Shown here one piece after another: positions 18,098-26,238 of a stretch of DNA of 64,000 nucleotides (position 1 is its first letter; every line of letters begins with the position of its first letter). Made by a program: the position numbers and the translations under genes. The notes below the pieces were generated by a model. That model had not been told where the DNA came from. It saw nothing but the letters and a program-made list of their open reading frames with translations, and searched no databases. The stretch is from an uncultured Pelagibacteraceae bacterium (lineage in GTDB: Bacteria; Pseudomonadota; Alphaproteobacteria; Pelagibacterales; Pelagibacteraceae), in the NCBI GenBank assembly GCA_902560075.1, contig CACEKE010000001.1, forward strand, positions 124,001 through 188,000. Direction: 5' to 3'.

Positions 18098-19035
18098 ACT
18101 AGATTTTCACTCATTCTTTGAAAGACTTTATCAGCAGACAACTTATTTAAATCGTTAACCTGTATAGCTTTGAAATTTTCCCTCTCTATACTTACTTTTT
18201 GAGCCGTTGTATGTTGACCAAATAAAGCTAAACCCTTTACTCCAAGATGAGCTGCCATATGTGCTGGTCCAGTATCATTTGCAACTACGAAACTGCTTGA
18301 TTTAATCAAAGATCCTAATTCAGAAATGTTTAAAGCTTTATTATTGTTTAATATTATATTTGCATTAACATTCTTTGAGTCTGCTATTTCCTTAGGTCCT
18401 GGAGCGGTTACAATTTGATATTTATTGCCGAACTTGTTTAAGATAATTTTAATTAGATCATTATAATAGGGCCATTTTTTTAAAACTAAATGTGGTGAAC
18501 AAAAAGGAAATAACAAAATATATTTCTCTAGATTAAAATTTTTTTTTATCTCACTTATATCTACACATGCCCAATCAAAATTAGGATATAAAGTGTGCTT
18601 TGTTATTAAACCAGTATTTTTTAATTGATGATCAAAACGATTTAATACAGATATTTTATCAAATTCCTCTTTTTTAGTATTTTTTGGCAAAGATGTAATT
18701 GAACTAGACCAAATATTTTTTTCAGCTTTTGGAAATAAAATTTTTTTATAAAAATTTGATCTCGACGAATTTTGCAAGTCATAAACTTTTGAAATATTTA
18801 ATTTTTTTATATTTTTCATTAAAATATATAAATAGAAAATATTAAATCTGGATAATCGTTTGTCTAAAATTACGTCCTTAATATTGGGAAATTTTTTCAA
18901 TAAATCTATGTAAGGTTTTGTTGTTAAAATATAGATATTGTCATCTAAATGGTTCTCACAAATATCTTGAATTGCACCACTAGCTTGGGCTATATCCCCT
19001 AATGAACCGTGTTTTATAATTAAAATATTAGACAT
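18094..19035 (-). CDS. Glycosyltransferase family 9 (heptosyltransferase-like)
   Basis: 313 aa. The family pattern is visible: ILIIKHGSLGDIAQASGAI at the N-terminus (heptosyltransferase GDxxxA), a KKWPYYNDLIKIIL segment, VTAPGPKEIADS and the C-terminal SFVVANDTGPAHMAAHLGVKGLALFGQ nucleotide-sugar loop. It adds a heptose or related sugar to lipopolysaccharide core. The neighbouring GT4 gene suggests a small surface-glycan group. ATG start 32 bp from the divergent gene at 19068. Confidence 0.86.
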   Translation of the reverse strand: MSNILIIKHGSLGDIAQASGAIQDICENHLDDNIYILTTKPYIDLLKKFPNIKDVILDKRLSRFNIFYLYILMKNIKKLNISKVYDLQNSSRSNFYKKILFPKAEKNIWSSSITSLPKNTKKEEFDKISVLNRFDHQLKNTGLITKHTLYPNFDWACVDISEIKKNFNLEKYILLFPFCSPHLVLKKWPYYNDLIKIILNKFGNKYQIVTAPGPKEIADSKNVNANIILNNNKALNISELGSLIKSSSFVVANDTGPAHMAAHLGVKGLALFGQHTTAQKVSIERENFKAIQVNDLNKLSADKVFQRMSENLV

Positions 19036-19067
19036 ATTTTTAACATGTTATAACAGTAATTAAATTT

Positions 19068-19457
19068 ATGGACAAAATCTTAGTCGAAGTTTCAATTGGC
19101 GAATTACTAGATAAAATTTCTATTTTAGACATTAAAAAAGACAAAATTAAAGATGAGACTAGGCTCGAGCATATTTTGAGAGAATACAAAATTTTAAAAG
19201 AAGAATATGACAATAAAGTGAAAAATGACAATAAATTATCAAAACTTTATACATCACTTAAAGAAATTAATTCAAAACTATGGGTAATAGAGGATGAAAA
19301 AAGGTTATGTGAAAAAAACGCAGATTTTGGAGACCAATTTATAAAATTGTCTAGAGACGTTCATTTTCTTAACGATGAGAGAGCAAAAATCAAACTTGAA
19401 ATAAATATTCATACAGGGTCTAAAATCAAAGAAATTAAGGAATACACAAAATATTAA
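19068..19457 (+). CDS. Small coiled-coil protein, DUF6165-like
   Basis: 129 aa, almost entirely helical and charged. It opens with the conserved-looking EVSIGELLDKISILDIKKDKIKD and continues with heptad-like stretches (EYKILKEEYDNKVKN, DERAKIKLEINI). I recall such short proteins beside glycosyltransferase genes in marine bacteria as DUF6165, but cannot verify. Position next to the GT9 gene fits a role in glycan synthesis. Shares TTAA containing both stops with the convergent ABC permease. Confidence 0.6.
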   Translation: MDKILVEVSIGELLDKISILDIKKDKIKDETRLEHILREYKILKEEYDNKVKNDNKLSKLYTSLKEINSKLWVIEDEKRLCEKNADFGDQFIKLSRDVHFLNDERAKIKLEINIHTGSKIKEIKEYTKY

Positions 19458-20128
19458 AAACTATATTTCTTTTCTAAAAATTTAATTACATTATGAATAA
19501 TAAAAGTAAAAAATAAATAAATACTTCCAGCAATAATAAAAACTTCTATAGGCTTGAAGGTAGTTGAAATTATATATTTAGCTACTCCAGTTAAATCCAT
19601 TAAAGTTACAGTACTTGCTAAGGAAGTTCCTTTTAACATCAAAATTATTTCATTACCATAAGCAGGAAGCGATTGACGTATTGCTATAGGAATTTGGATT
19701 TTATAAAAAATAAGTTTATTAGGCACTCCTAAACTTTTTCCAGCTTCAATAAAACCAGGTTTAATTGTTTGAAATGCAGACCTTAAAATCTCAGATGTGT
19801 AAGCTCCAGTGTTAAGAGCAAAAGCTATTACTGCACACCAGTATGGTTCTTTTAAAATAGCCCACAAAAAACTTTCTCTGATTAATTCTACCTGGCCAAA
19901 ACCATAATATATTATAAAGATTTGAACCAATAATGGTGTACCTCTGAAAGTGTATGAGTAACCATAAGCAATTTTACCTAATATAATATTATTATTTACT
20001 CTTAAAATTGAAAAAAATAATCCTATAAATAAACCTATAAATAATGATACGGATAGTAATTTCAAAGTAGTGATACTGGCAAATAATAATTTCGGAAAAC
20101 TATTTATAATTAAATCAAAGTCCATCAA
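19454..20128 (-). CDS. Polar amino-acid ABC transporter permease (HisM-type)
   Basis: 224 aa, five membrane segments. HisMQ-family features: the N-terminal TLKLLSVSLFIGLFIGL, TFRGTPLLVQIFIIYYG, and the ATPase-docking EAA loop FIEAGKSLGVPNKLIFYKIQIPIAIRQSLP. It pairs with the upstream HisQ-like subunit (4-bp overlap) as the channel for the periplasmic protein at 20862-21725. No ATPase gene is present in this cluster, so the ATP-binding subunit must be encoded elsewhere. Last gene of a nine-gene minus-strand run. Confidence 0.9.
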   Translation of the reverse strand: MMDFDLIINSFPKLLFASITTLKLLSVSLFIGLFIGLFFSILRVNNNIILGKIAYGYSYTFRGTPLLVQIFIIYYGFGQVELIRESFLWAILKEPYWCAVIAFALNTGAYTSEILRSAFQTIKPGFIEAGKSLGVPNKLIFYKIQIPIAIRQSLPAYGNEIILMLKGTSLASTVTLMDLTGVAKYIISTTFKPIEVFIIAGSIYLFFTFIIHNVIKFLEKKYSF

Positions 20129-20817
20129 TATCCCCTGTTATATTTTATTTCCAATCGATTGATAATTTTCATACTTAAAAAAGTTAAGATTAAATACAAA
20201 ATCGCAGCAACAGTATAAAATAATAATGGATCTCTAGTTGATCCCGCTGCAATATATGATTGTCTCATAATTTCTACTAAACCTGTTACTGAAATAAGAG
20301 ATGTATCTTTCAAAGTTATTTGCCAAACATTGCTTAAATTTGGTATCGACAGTCTTAGCATTTGAGGAAGGATAATTTTATAAAATCGTAATGCCTTATT
20401 GAAGCCTAAAACATTTGAAGCTTCAAATTGACCTTTGTCTATAGACTGTATTGCTCCACGAAATACTTCTGTTGAATATGCACCAGATATAATTCCAATT
20501 GAAAAAGCTCCAGTTAAGAAAGCATTAATTTCTATATAATCATTATATCCAAATATTGAACCAACAAACATTATTGCACTACTTCCACCAAAAAAGAAAA
20601 GGTAAATTACCAATAATTCAGGTACACCTCTTATGATAGTTGTATAAAAATTTGCAATAAGATTGAAAAATTTATTTTTAGATAGTTTTAAAGGAGTAAA
20701 TATTAAAGCAAATATAAAACCTATCAGCATTGCTGTAACAGAGACTGCTAATGTCATAATTGTTGCAACGATTAATTCGTCACCCCAACCTGTTTTACCG
20801 AATGAAAGAAGTTCCAT
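20125..20817 (-). CDS. Polar amino-acid ABC transporter permease (HisQ-type)
   Basis: 230 aa, five membrane segments. Conserved features are TIMTLAVSVTAMLIGFIFAL, TIIRGVPELLVIYLFFFGG (the family RG-P-LL motif) and the EAA loop QFEASNVLGFNKALRFYKIILPQMLRLSIPNLSN. It partners with the HisM-like subunit, whose start overlaps its stop by 4 bp. Imports basic or polar amino acids, judging from the binding protein of the same operon. Confidence 0.9.
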   Translation of the reverse strand: MELLSFGKTGWGDELIVATIMTLAVSVTAMLIGFIFALIFTPLKLSKNKFFNLIANFYTTIIRGVPELLVIYLFFFGGSSAIMFVGSIFGYNDYIEINAFLTGAFSIGIISGAYSTEVFRGAIQSIDKGQFEASNVLGFNKALRFYKIILPQMLRLSIPNLSNVWQITLKDTSLISVTGLVEIMRQSYIAAGSTRDPLLFYTVAAILYLILTFLSMKIINRLEIKYNRGY

Positions 20818-20825
20818 ATCGAAAT

Positions 20826-20847
20826 GGCGGTTAATTAATTAACCGCC
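20826..20847. promoter_or_regulatory. Perfect 22-bp palindrome between binding-protein and permease genes
   Basis: The arms GGCGGTTAATT and AATTAACCGCC are perfectly complementary and contiguous, lying between the binding-protein stop (20862) and the hisQ-like start (20817). Transcribed leftwards it folds into a stable hairpin without a following U-tract. It could protect the 3' end of the binding-protein message from exonucleases, giving more binding protein than permease. It could alternatively bind a protein as DNA. Confidence 0.65.
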
Positions 20848-20861
20848 AATTCAAATATTTA

Positions 20862-21725
20862 TTACATTGATGCGTCAAAACCAAAGTGTTTAATGGCTAA
20901 TCTACTAATTACACCATCTTTTCTTGCTTGATCTATAGCTTTATTAAAAGCTTTTAAAAGAGCAGCATCTCTTTTTCCTTGAGCGGAGTCTTCACCCATT
21001 TGAGAAGCTTGTCTTAATCCAACGCCCACTCCATTTCCAAATGCGCCACCTGAAAATGTTGGTCCAACAAGAACAACTGGTTTACCAGATTTTTCTGCAT
21101 AGTCAGTAAACGCTACCGCAGCAGCCAATGCAACATCACATCTTCCAGATGCTAAGTCTAAGTTGACGTCGTCTTGCGTTTTATAAGTTCTAACATTTAC
21201 TTTACCAACATCACCTGACTCTAAAAAGTTTTGGTGAATAGTACCTGTCTGAGTACAGACTGTCTTACCTGCTAAAGCTCCTGTAATTGTTTTAAGAGCT
21301 TTATTTACTCCAGAACCACCTAAAGAAAGATTAATTCCCTCTGGTGTTTCCATACCTTCTAAATCTGAACCTTTCATCACAGCAAGAGAGGCTACTTCAT
21401 CTGCGTATCCTTGAGAAAAAGTAATTACTTTCTTTCTCTCGTCAGTTATCGACATTCCGGCCATAATTGCATCAAACTTTCTCATTTGAAGTGCTGGTAT
21501 CATTCCATCCCAGTCTTGCTCAACTATTACACATTGTTGTCCAATGTATCTGCATAAAGCCCACGCAAGCTCAACTTCAAATCCAATTAATTTACCTGAG
21601 GCATCTTTTGAATTCCAAGGGGGATAAGCACCTTCAGTACCTATTCTAATCTTATCGGCGTTAGCTGAAATTGTTAGGAATAAACTAATCAATAACCCTA
21701 AGCCTAATTTTTTAAATATATTCAT
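20862..21725 (-). CDS. Periplasmic basic-amino-acid-binding protein of an ABC importer
   Basis: 287 aa with a signal peptide (cleavage after Ala23, mature DKIRIGTEGAYPPWNSKD). SBP family 3 features: the EGAYPPWN opening, GFEVELAWALC, WDGMIPALQMRKFDAIMAGMSIT and the hinge segment KTVCTQTGTIHQNFL. This pattern resembles lysine/arginine/ornithine-binding proteins. Together with a downstream HisQM pair it forms an importer; the neighbouring polyamine-type enzyme makes ornithine or arginine a reasonable ligand guess. Confidence 0.9.
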   Translation of the reverse strand: MNIFKKLGLGLLISLFLTISANADKIRIGTEGAYPPWNSKDASGKLIGFEVELAWALCRYIGQQCVIVEQDWDGMIPALQMRKFDAIMAGMSITDERKKVITFSQGYADEVASLAVMKGSDLEGMETPEGINLSLGGSGVNKALKTITGALAGKTVCTQTGTIHQNFLESGDVGKVNVRTYKTQDDVNLDLASGRCDVALAAAVAFTDYAEKSGKPVVLVGPTFSGGAFGNGVGVGLRQASQMGEDSAQGKRDAALLKAFNKAIDQARKDGVISRLAIKHFGFDASM

Positions 21726-21784
21726 TTTTCCTCCAAAAATATAAATTTGATTATTCCATAAAATTTTAGATTTAAAAAGATAAA

Positions 21785-22825
21785 TTAATTATTAATTGAT
21801 GATGCAAAATTCCAAGAACAATCAAAACTTGGTATATAAACTCTATCTAGGGTAGCATTACCAAAGTTTTTATTAAATACATTTAGCCAATTTTTAACCT
21901 GTTTAGGTTTTTTGTCTTGGCTTCCAACCTGAGCAGTAATAGTACCATTTGTTTTTAAAATTCTTTTTAGGGATTTCATGTTTTTTGCAGCAAGATCAAT
22001 ACAATACTGATCATCATTGAGATCAACAAATATTTTATCGTATTTATCATTCTCAATATTTTTTATACTTTCAAATGCATCACCCCAAAAACACTTTACA
22101 GAATTTTTTTTTGTAGCTCTATCTCCTACTTTTGCTAGATGTTTTTCACAAACCTTAACAACCTGAGGGTCTAACTCAAACCAATCAATAAATCCAAAAT
22201 TTTTAGAAATACATTCTCTTGCAACACCCCCGTCACCACCTCCTATAATGGCAGCTTTGTCTCTGTTTTTATTTAGATTTAATCCTGATTTAACAAAAGT
22301 CGAGCTGTATATATGCTCATCTTTTTCAGCTACTTGTATTTCATTATCTATAAAGAGAGCTTTGCCAAATTGCTCTAAATTTAAAATTTCTATATGTTGG
22401 CCTACTTTCGAGGTGAAGTTTTCTAAAACATCTTTCACAATATAATATTTTTTTATTCCTGGAGAGCTATAAATATCATCATATTGGCTTAAAGTACTTC
22501 TATCAAAATTATTTATTGATACTCTTTTTGATTTTATTTCTTTTTTTAAGACATCTAGAGCTATCTTTGGATGTACTTTACCACAAGTGAAGAAATCAAA
22601 ACTAACAATTCCTTTCTCAGGAAAAGTATGAAAGCTCATATGACTTTCGGCAAGTAATGCAATAGTTGTGAAACCCTGTGGTTCAAACTTATGACTGTTA
22701 ATTCCTAAGATTTCAACTTTTGCAAGTTTAGCTATTTTATAAATTATTTTTTCGTAAAATCTTTGTGAGTAATCTTTTTTAACTCCAATAAAATCTAGAG
22801 TTATATGCTCGCCTACTTTAGTCAT
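21785..22825 (-). CDS. SpeD-SpeE fusion: pyruvoyl decarboxylase plus aminopropyltransferase
   Basis: 346 aa in two domains. Residues 1 to about 110 match bacterial AdoMet decarboxylase: ESHMSFHTFPE with the self-cleavage Ser61 that becomes the pyruvoyl group, and DFFTCG with catalytic Cys81. Residues about 118-346 match spermidine synthase: QVAEKDEHIY, the AdoMet-binding IIGGGDGG (193-200) and WFELDPQVV. The usual DSSDP-type catalytic motif reads VDLNDD at 267-272, a notable divergence. The expected reaction is decarboxylation of AdoMet and aminopropyl transfer to a diamine, releasing methylthioadenosine. Some SpeD homologues decarboxylate ornithine or arginine instead, so specificity is open. 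Lies 4 bp after the aldolase gene. Confidence 0.87.
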   Translation of the reverse strand: MTKVGEHITLDFIGVKKDYSQRFYEKIIYKIAKLAKVEILGINSHKFEPQGFTTIALLAESHMSFHTFPEKGIVSFDFFTCGKVHPKIALDVLKKEIKSKRVSINNFDRSTLSQYDDIYSSPGIKKYYIVKDVLENFTSKVGQHIEILNLEQFGKALFIDNEIQVAEKDEHIYSSTFVKSGLNLNKNRDKAAIIGGGDGGVARECISKNFGFIDWFELDPQVVKVCEKHLAKVGDRATKKNSVKCFWGDAFESIKNIENDKYDKIFVDLNDDQYCIDLAAKNMKSLKRILKTNGTITAQVGSQDKKPKQVKNWLNVFNKNFGNATLDRVYIPSFDCSWNFASSINN

Positions 22826-22829
22826 AAAA

Positions 22830-23459
22830 TTACTCTTTTTTATAGTTTTTAATCTGTTCTAAAATTTTAATCATTTCGTCGTCAGATAGAATTTTAGGTT
22901 TTCCTATTTTTAATGCATTTATATATTGTTGACAAATATTTTCTATTTCCTGTGCAAGTTCAAAGGCTTTATTTAAATTTTTTTCAAAAGCAACCTGACC
23001 GTGATTAGACATCAAACACGCTTTTCTATTTTCAAGCGCTTTAATTATATTTTGTGAGAGTTCTTCAGTGCCAAAAGTTGCATAATCGGCACATTTAATA
23101 TCATTACCACCTGCTAAAGCTACCATGTAATGAAATGCTGGTATTGATTTCCCATGAGTTGAAACTGCTGTAGCATGGGTTGAATGCGCGTGAACGATAG
23201 CGTTAGCCTCTGTCTTATTTAAATATATGTCTTTATGGAATCTCCATTCTGATGAAGGTTTCATATTTTTTTCTTCAAATTTCCCATCTAAAGATACAAA
23301 AACTATGTCTTTATATTTTAAAGATGAATATTTTACTCCAGAAGGGGTTATTAAAAAGCCGTCATCATGTCTTATGGATATATTTCCCGATCTTAAAGCT
23401 GAAAGATTTTCAGTATTAAGCATGTTAGCATATTTAATTACTTCTTCAGCTGGGCTCAT
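22830..23459 (-). CDS. Class II aldolase, fuculose-1-phosphate aldolase-like (candidate methylthioribulose-1-phosphate aldolase)
   Basis: 209 aa, collinear with E. coli FucA from memory. The catalytic Glu is Glu71 in SSEWRFH; the zinc histidines are His90, His92 and His153; Tyr111 sits in IPAFHYM. The offset to FucA is a constant two residues. The context is methylthioadenosine salvage: mtnP and mtnA in the same operon make methylthioribulose-1-P, which FucA-type Ald2 enzymes split into DHAP and 2-methylthioacetaldehyde (the DHAP shunt). The dehydratase MtnB belongs to the same superfamily, but the close FucA-like match favours aldol cleavage. Start overlaps the upstream membrane gene by 14 bp. 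Confidence 0.82.
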   Translation of the reverse strand: MSPAEEVIKYANMLNTENLSALRSGNISIRHDDGFLITPSGVKYSSLKYKDIVFVSLDGKFEEKNMKPSSEWRFHKDIYLNKTEANAIVHAHSTHATAVSTHGKSIPAFHYMVALAGGNDIKCADYATFGTEELSQNIIKALENRKACLMSNHGQVAFEKNLNKAFELAQEIENICQQYINALKIGKPKILSDDEMIKILEQIKNYKKE

Positions 23460-23781
23460 TATTTTGATTCTCTTTTAATTTTTTTGAAAAAACATATCCA
23501 AAAATTAATCCAATTAAAATAATTACGTATTGATAAAGTTTAAGTATAATAAATACTATCGGCAATTCTTTTTCAGATGGATTTTTGTTAAAATAATTTT
23601 TTGAACCATCCTCATATAAGTCGATTGGACCAAAAATTAAATAAATACCATAAATAACAAGATAAATGCATGGAATAGTTGAAATATATAACATTGTTTT
23701 ATTTTCTTTAATTAAACTTAAAAAATTTGCTGAAACAGCAACTAAAATTAAACTTATTAACGAAAAAATTAATGGGTTCAT
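23446..23781 (-). CDS. Small three-helix membrane protein within the methylthioadenosine operon
   Basis: 111 aa with three hydrophobic segments (about 3-22, 30-50 and 80-101) and a short polar loop containing DLYEDGSKNYFNKNPSEKE. No family recognised. It overlaps mtnA by 4 bp (ATGA) and the aldolase by 14 bp, so it is translationally coupled on both sides, which argues for a role linked to the pathway. An export role for a volatile or thioether product would be speculation. Confidence 0.65.
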   Translation of the reverse strand: MNPLIFSLISLILVAVSANFLSLIKENKTMLYISTIPCIYLVIYGIYLIFGPIDLYEDGSKNYFNKNPSEKELPIVFIILKLYQYVIILIGLIFGYVFSKKLKENQNNEPS

Positions 23782-24848
23782 TTAAATAATTTATTTAACC
23801 CTTCTTCCGACGCACTACAAATTCCTTTTTCTGTTATTAATCCTGTAATAAATTTTGCAGGTGTTACATCAAACGCTAAATTTAAGGATTTACTATTTTC
23901 AGGGTATATTTGTATTTTTTTAATATTCCCGTTCTCATCTAAACCCTCGATAATTGATAGTTCATTTGAATTTCTCTCTTCAATTGGAATATTTTTAGAG
24001 TCTTTTAAATCCCAATCAATAGTAGAACTTGGCAAAGCCACATAAAATGGAACATTATTATCATTAGCAGCGATCGCTTTTAAATAGGTTCCTACTTTGT
24101 TGCAAACGTCACCATTAGATAATGTACGATCAGTTCCAACAATACACAAATCTACCTCGCCTCTTTGCATTAAAATACCACCAGTATTGTCTGCGATAAT
24201 AGTGTTTTTAATGTTTTCCTCATTTAATTCAAAAGAAGTTAAATTTGCTCCTTGATTTCTTGGTCTTGTTTCATCTACCCAAACGTGAATTGGAATGTTC
24301 TTGTTATGAGCATGATAAATAGGTGATGTTGCTGTACCCCAGTTTATTGTTGCAAGCCAACCTGCATTACAATGGGTTAAAACATTTACTGTGTCTTTTT
24401 TTTTTTTATAAATGTCCTCTATAATTTTCAGTCCATTGATACCAATATTTTTACAAAAATTTACATCCTCTTCACAAATCGCATTAGCTTCATTAACAGC
24501 TATATTAAATATTTCATTACTATTAACACCTTTTAATTTCTTGTACATTCTATCCACCGCCCACTTTAGATTAATAGCAGTTGGTCTGGATTTTATTAAA
24601 TTTTTACAAGCATTATCTAAAAAAGATTCTTCATTATTTTCCATTAAAGCTAATACTATGCCATATGCTGCGGTAGCTCCAATTAGAGGTGCCCCTCTAA
24701 CCTTCATGACTTTTATTGCATTAATAGCATCATCTACTGACTTTAGTTCTTCAATCTGAAATTTATGTGGTAATTTTGTTTGATCAATAATTTTAACGGT
24801 ATTATTCTCAAACCAAATTGTTTTGTATTCTTGGCCTTTAATTCTCAT
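23778..24848 (-). CDS. mtnA: S-methyl-5-thioribose-1-phosphate isomerase
   Basis: 356 aa, eIF2B-alpha-like fold. Family residues are in register: RGAPLIGATAAYG at 51-63, the catalytic Cys160 in THCNAGWLAT and the catalytic Asp240 in IVGTDR, followed by the GDVCNKVGTY segment. It isomerises methylthioribose-1-phosphate to methylthioribulose-1-phosphate in methionine/methylthioadenosine salvage. It overlaps both neighbours by 4 bp, in an operon with mtnP upstream and the FucA-like aldolase downstream. Confidence 0.94.
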   Translation of the reverse strand: MRIKGQEYKTIWFENNTVKIIDQTKLPHKFQIEELKSVDDAINAIKVMKVRGAPLIGATAAYGIVLALMENNEESFLDNACKNLIKSRPTAINLKWAVDRMYKKLKGVNSNEIFNIAVNEANAICEEDVNFCKNIGINGLKIIEDIYKKKKDTVNVLTHCNAGWLATINWGTATSPIYHAHNKNIPIHVWVDETRPRNQGANLTSFELNEENIKNTIIADNTGGILMQRGEVDLCIVGTDRTLSNGDVCNKVGTYLKAIAANDNNVPFYVALPSSTIDWDLKDSKNIPIEERNSNELSIIEGLDENGNIKKIQIYPENSKSLNLAFDVTPAKFITGLITEKGICSASEEGLNKLFK

Positions 24849-25297
24849 TTAATTCTATCCAAACTGTTCTTTGGCCAAGTTTTTTCTCTATCATACATTT
24901 CATTATAGCAAATTTTCTTATCCTTAATTTCGATCCAAGGATCTTTGCTTTTAATAAAAATATGTGCTTGTGGTTCAATTGGCTTCTCTAATGTCTGGGT
25001 TCTTACTGCTATTCTTCCTTTAGATATATTATACCTACAAAAAACATATACACCACATATAATACAAAAATACGCATTGTAACCCTTTCCACTTCCGGTG
25101 GGTAAATCTATTGAGGCTACATCTCCACTTATTTTAAAATCTTCTTCCATAACCATTGTATGAATTACAAATGAGGAACCTGTAGATAGTTTACAATTTT
25201 TACAATGACATGCCTGTGTAAATAAAGGATCTTTTTCAATTTTATATTTTACGTTACCACAAGCACAATTTCCTTTAATTTCGTTTTTTTTGCTCAT
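24845..25297 (-). CDS. GFA-family zinc protein (glutathione-dependent formaldehyde-activating-like)
   Basis: 150 aa with the family cysteine pattern: GNCACGNVKYKI at the N-terminus, CHCKNCKLSTGSSF in the middle and YFCIICGVYVFCRY further on, which in this fold bind two zinc ions. Named members handle S-hydroxymethylglutathione or related thiol-aldehyde adducts, though most are uncharacterised. Placement between mtnP and mtnA, with a 4-bp overlap to mtnA, is unusual. It could deal with the reactive aldehyde expected from the aldolase step, but that is inference. Confidence 0.8.
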   Translation of the reverse strand: MSKKNEIKGNCACGNVKYKIEKDPLFTQACHCKNCKLSTGSSFVIHTMVMEEDFKISGDVASIDLPTGSGKGYNAYFCIICGVYVFCRYNISKGRIAVRTQTLEKPIEPQAHIFIKSKDPWIEIKDKKICYNEMYDREKTWPKNSLDRIK

Positions 25298-25332
25298 CTT
25301 TAAATTTTACTCAATAAACTCTAAAATTTTTT

Positions 25333-26202
25333 TCATTTATTTAGTACCCTACCTGCAATTGTATTTAATTTATCTTTAGTTTTTTGAGTTCTTTTCTCTG
25401 GAGCTGTAATTATTGCTAGATCTAAGCAATTATTAGTTGGATCATTAGGATCAATATGATTTTCAAAGTTCTCTATTAAATTTTTTATCATATTTTTTGC
25501 TTTTAAAGAATTATCTAACAGTACTTTTATAACTTTTTGAACATCAACATTCTCATGTTCTGGATGCCAACAATCATAATCTGTTACCATAGAAACCGAG
25601 GCATATCTTATTTCAGCTTCTCTTGCCAATTTAGATTCTGGCATATTGGTCATTCCGATTACATCTGCATTCCAAGACCGATATAAGTTAGATTCTGCTA
25701 ATGTAGAAAATTGCGGACCTTCCATAACCACATATGTACCTCCTCTTTTATAATCTATTTTAGACTGTTTAATTGCTTCTTCACATGCATTCATTAACCC
25801 GTTTGAAGTTGGATTAGCCATAGAAACGTGGGCTACTATTTCATCATCAAAAAATGTTTTATTTCTAGCAAATGTCCTATCAATAAATTGATCAACTATG
25901 ACAAATTTTCCAGGTTCTAAATCTTCCTTAAGAGATCCAACAGCTGAAACTGAAACTAAATCTGTGACTCCTAATTGCTTTAATGCATCAATATTTGCTC
26001 TAAAATTTATTTTTGAAGGAGATATAAAGTGACCTCTGCCATGTCTTGGAATAAAGTATACCTCTTTATTAATATAGTTTATTTTAAGAATTTTATCTGA
26101 TGGTTTTCCCCAGGGAGTGTTTATCACTAATTCTTCTTTATCCTTAAATTCATCTATATCGTAAAGTCCACTTCCTCCTATAATTCCCAATTTATTTGTC
26201 AT
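25333..26202 (-). CDS. mtnP: 5'-methylthioadenosine phosphorylase
   Basis: 289 aa of the PNP/MTAP family II: KLGIIGGSGLYDIDEF at the N-terminus, the phosphate site PRHGRGHFISPSKINFRANI, VSAVGSLKEDLEPG and YVVMEGPQFSTLAES, and the MTAP-type IGMTNMPESKLAREAEI with TDYDCWH. It cleaves methylthioadenosine with phosphate to adenine and methylthioribose-1-P. First gene of the minus-strand operon, diverging by 36 bp from apt, which would reuse the adenine released. Confidence 0.93.
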   Translation of the reverse strand: MTNKLGIIGGSGLYDIDEFKDKEELVINTPWGKPSDKILKINYINKEVYFIPRHGRGHFISPSKINFRANIDALKQLGVTDLVSVSAVGSLKEDLEPGKFVIVDQFIDRTFARNKTFFDDEIVAHVSMANPTSNGLMNACEEAIKQSKIDYKRGGTYVVMEGPQFSTLAESNLYRSWNADVIGMTNMPESKLAREAEIRYASVSMVTDYDCWHPEHENVDVQKVIKVLLDNSLKAKNMIKNLIENFENHIDPNDPTNNCLDLAIITAPEKRTQKTKDKLNTIAGRVLNK

Positions 26203-26238
26203 ATTATTTAAAATGAATTATTTATATCTTAAAAAATT

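Noticed and set aside
22830-23459. MtnB (methylthioribulose-1-phosphate dehydratase)
   Set aside because: Residue-by-residue spacing of the catalytic Glu, zinc histidines and Tyr follows fuculose-1-phosphate aldolase, and no mtnC/mtnD-type genes adjoin. Not fully excluded without an assay.
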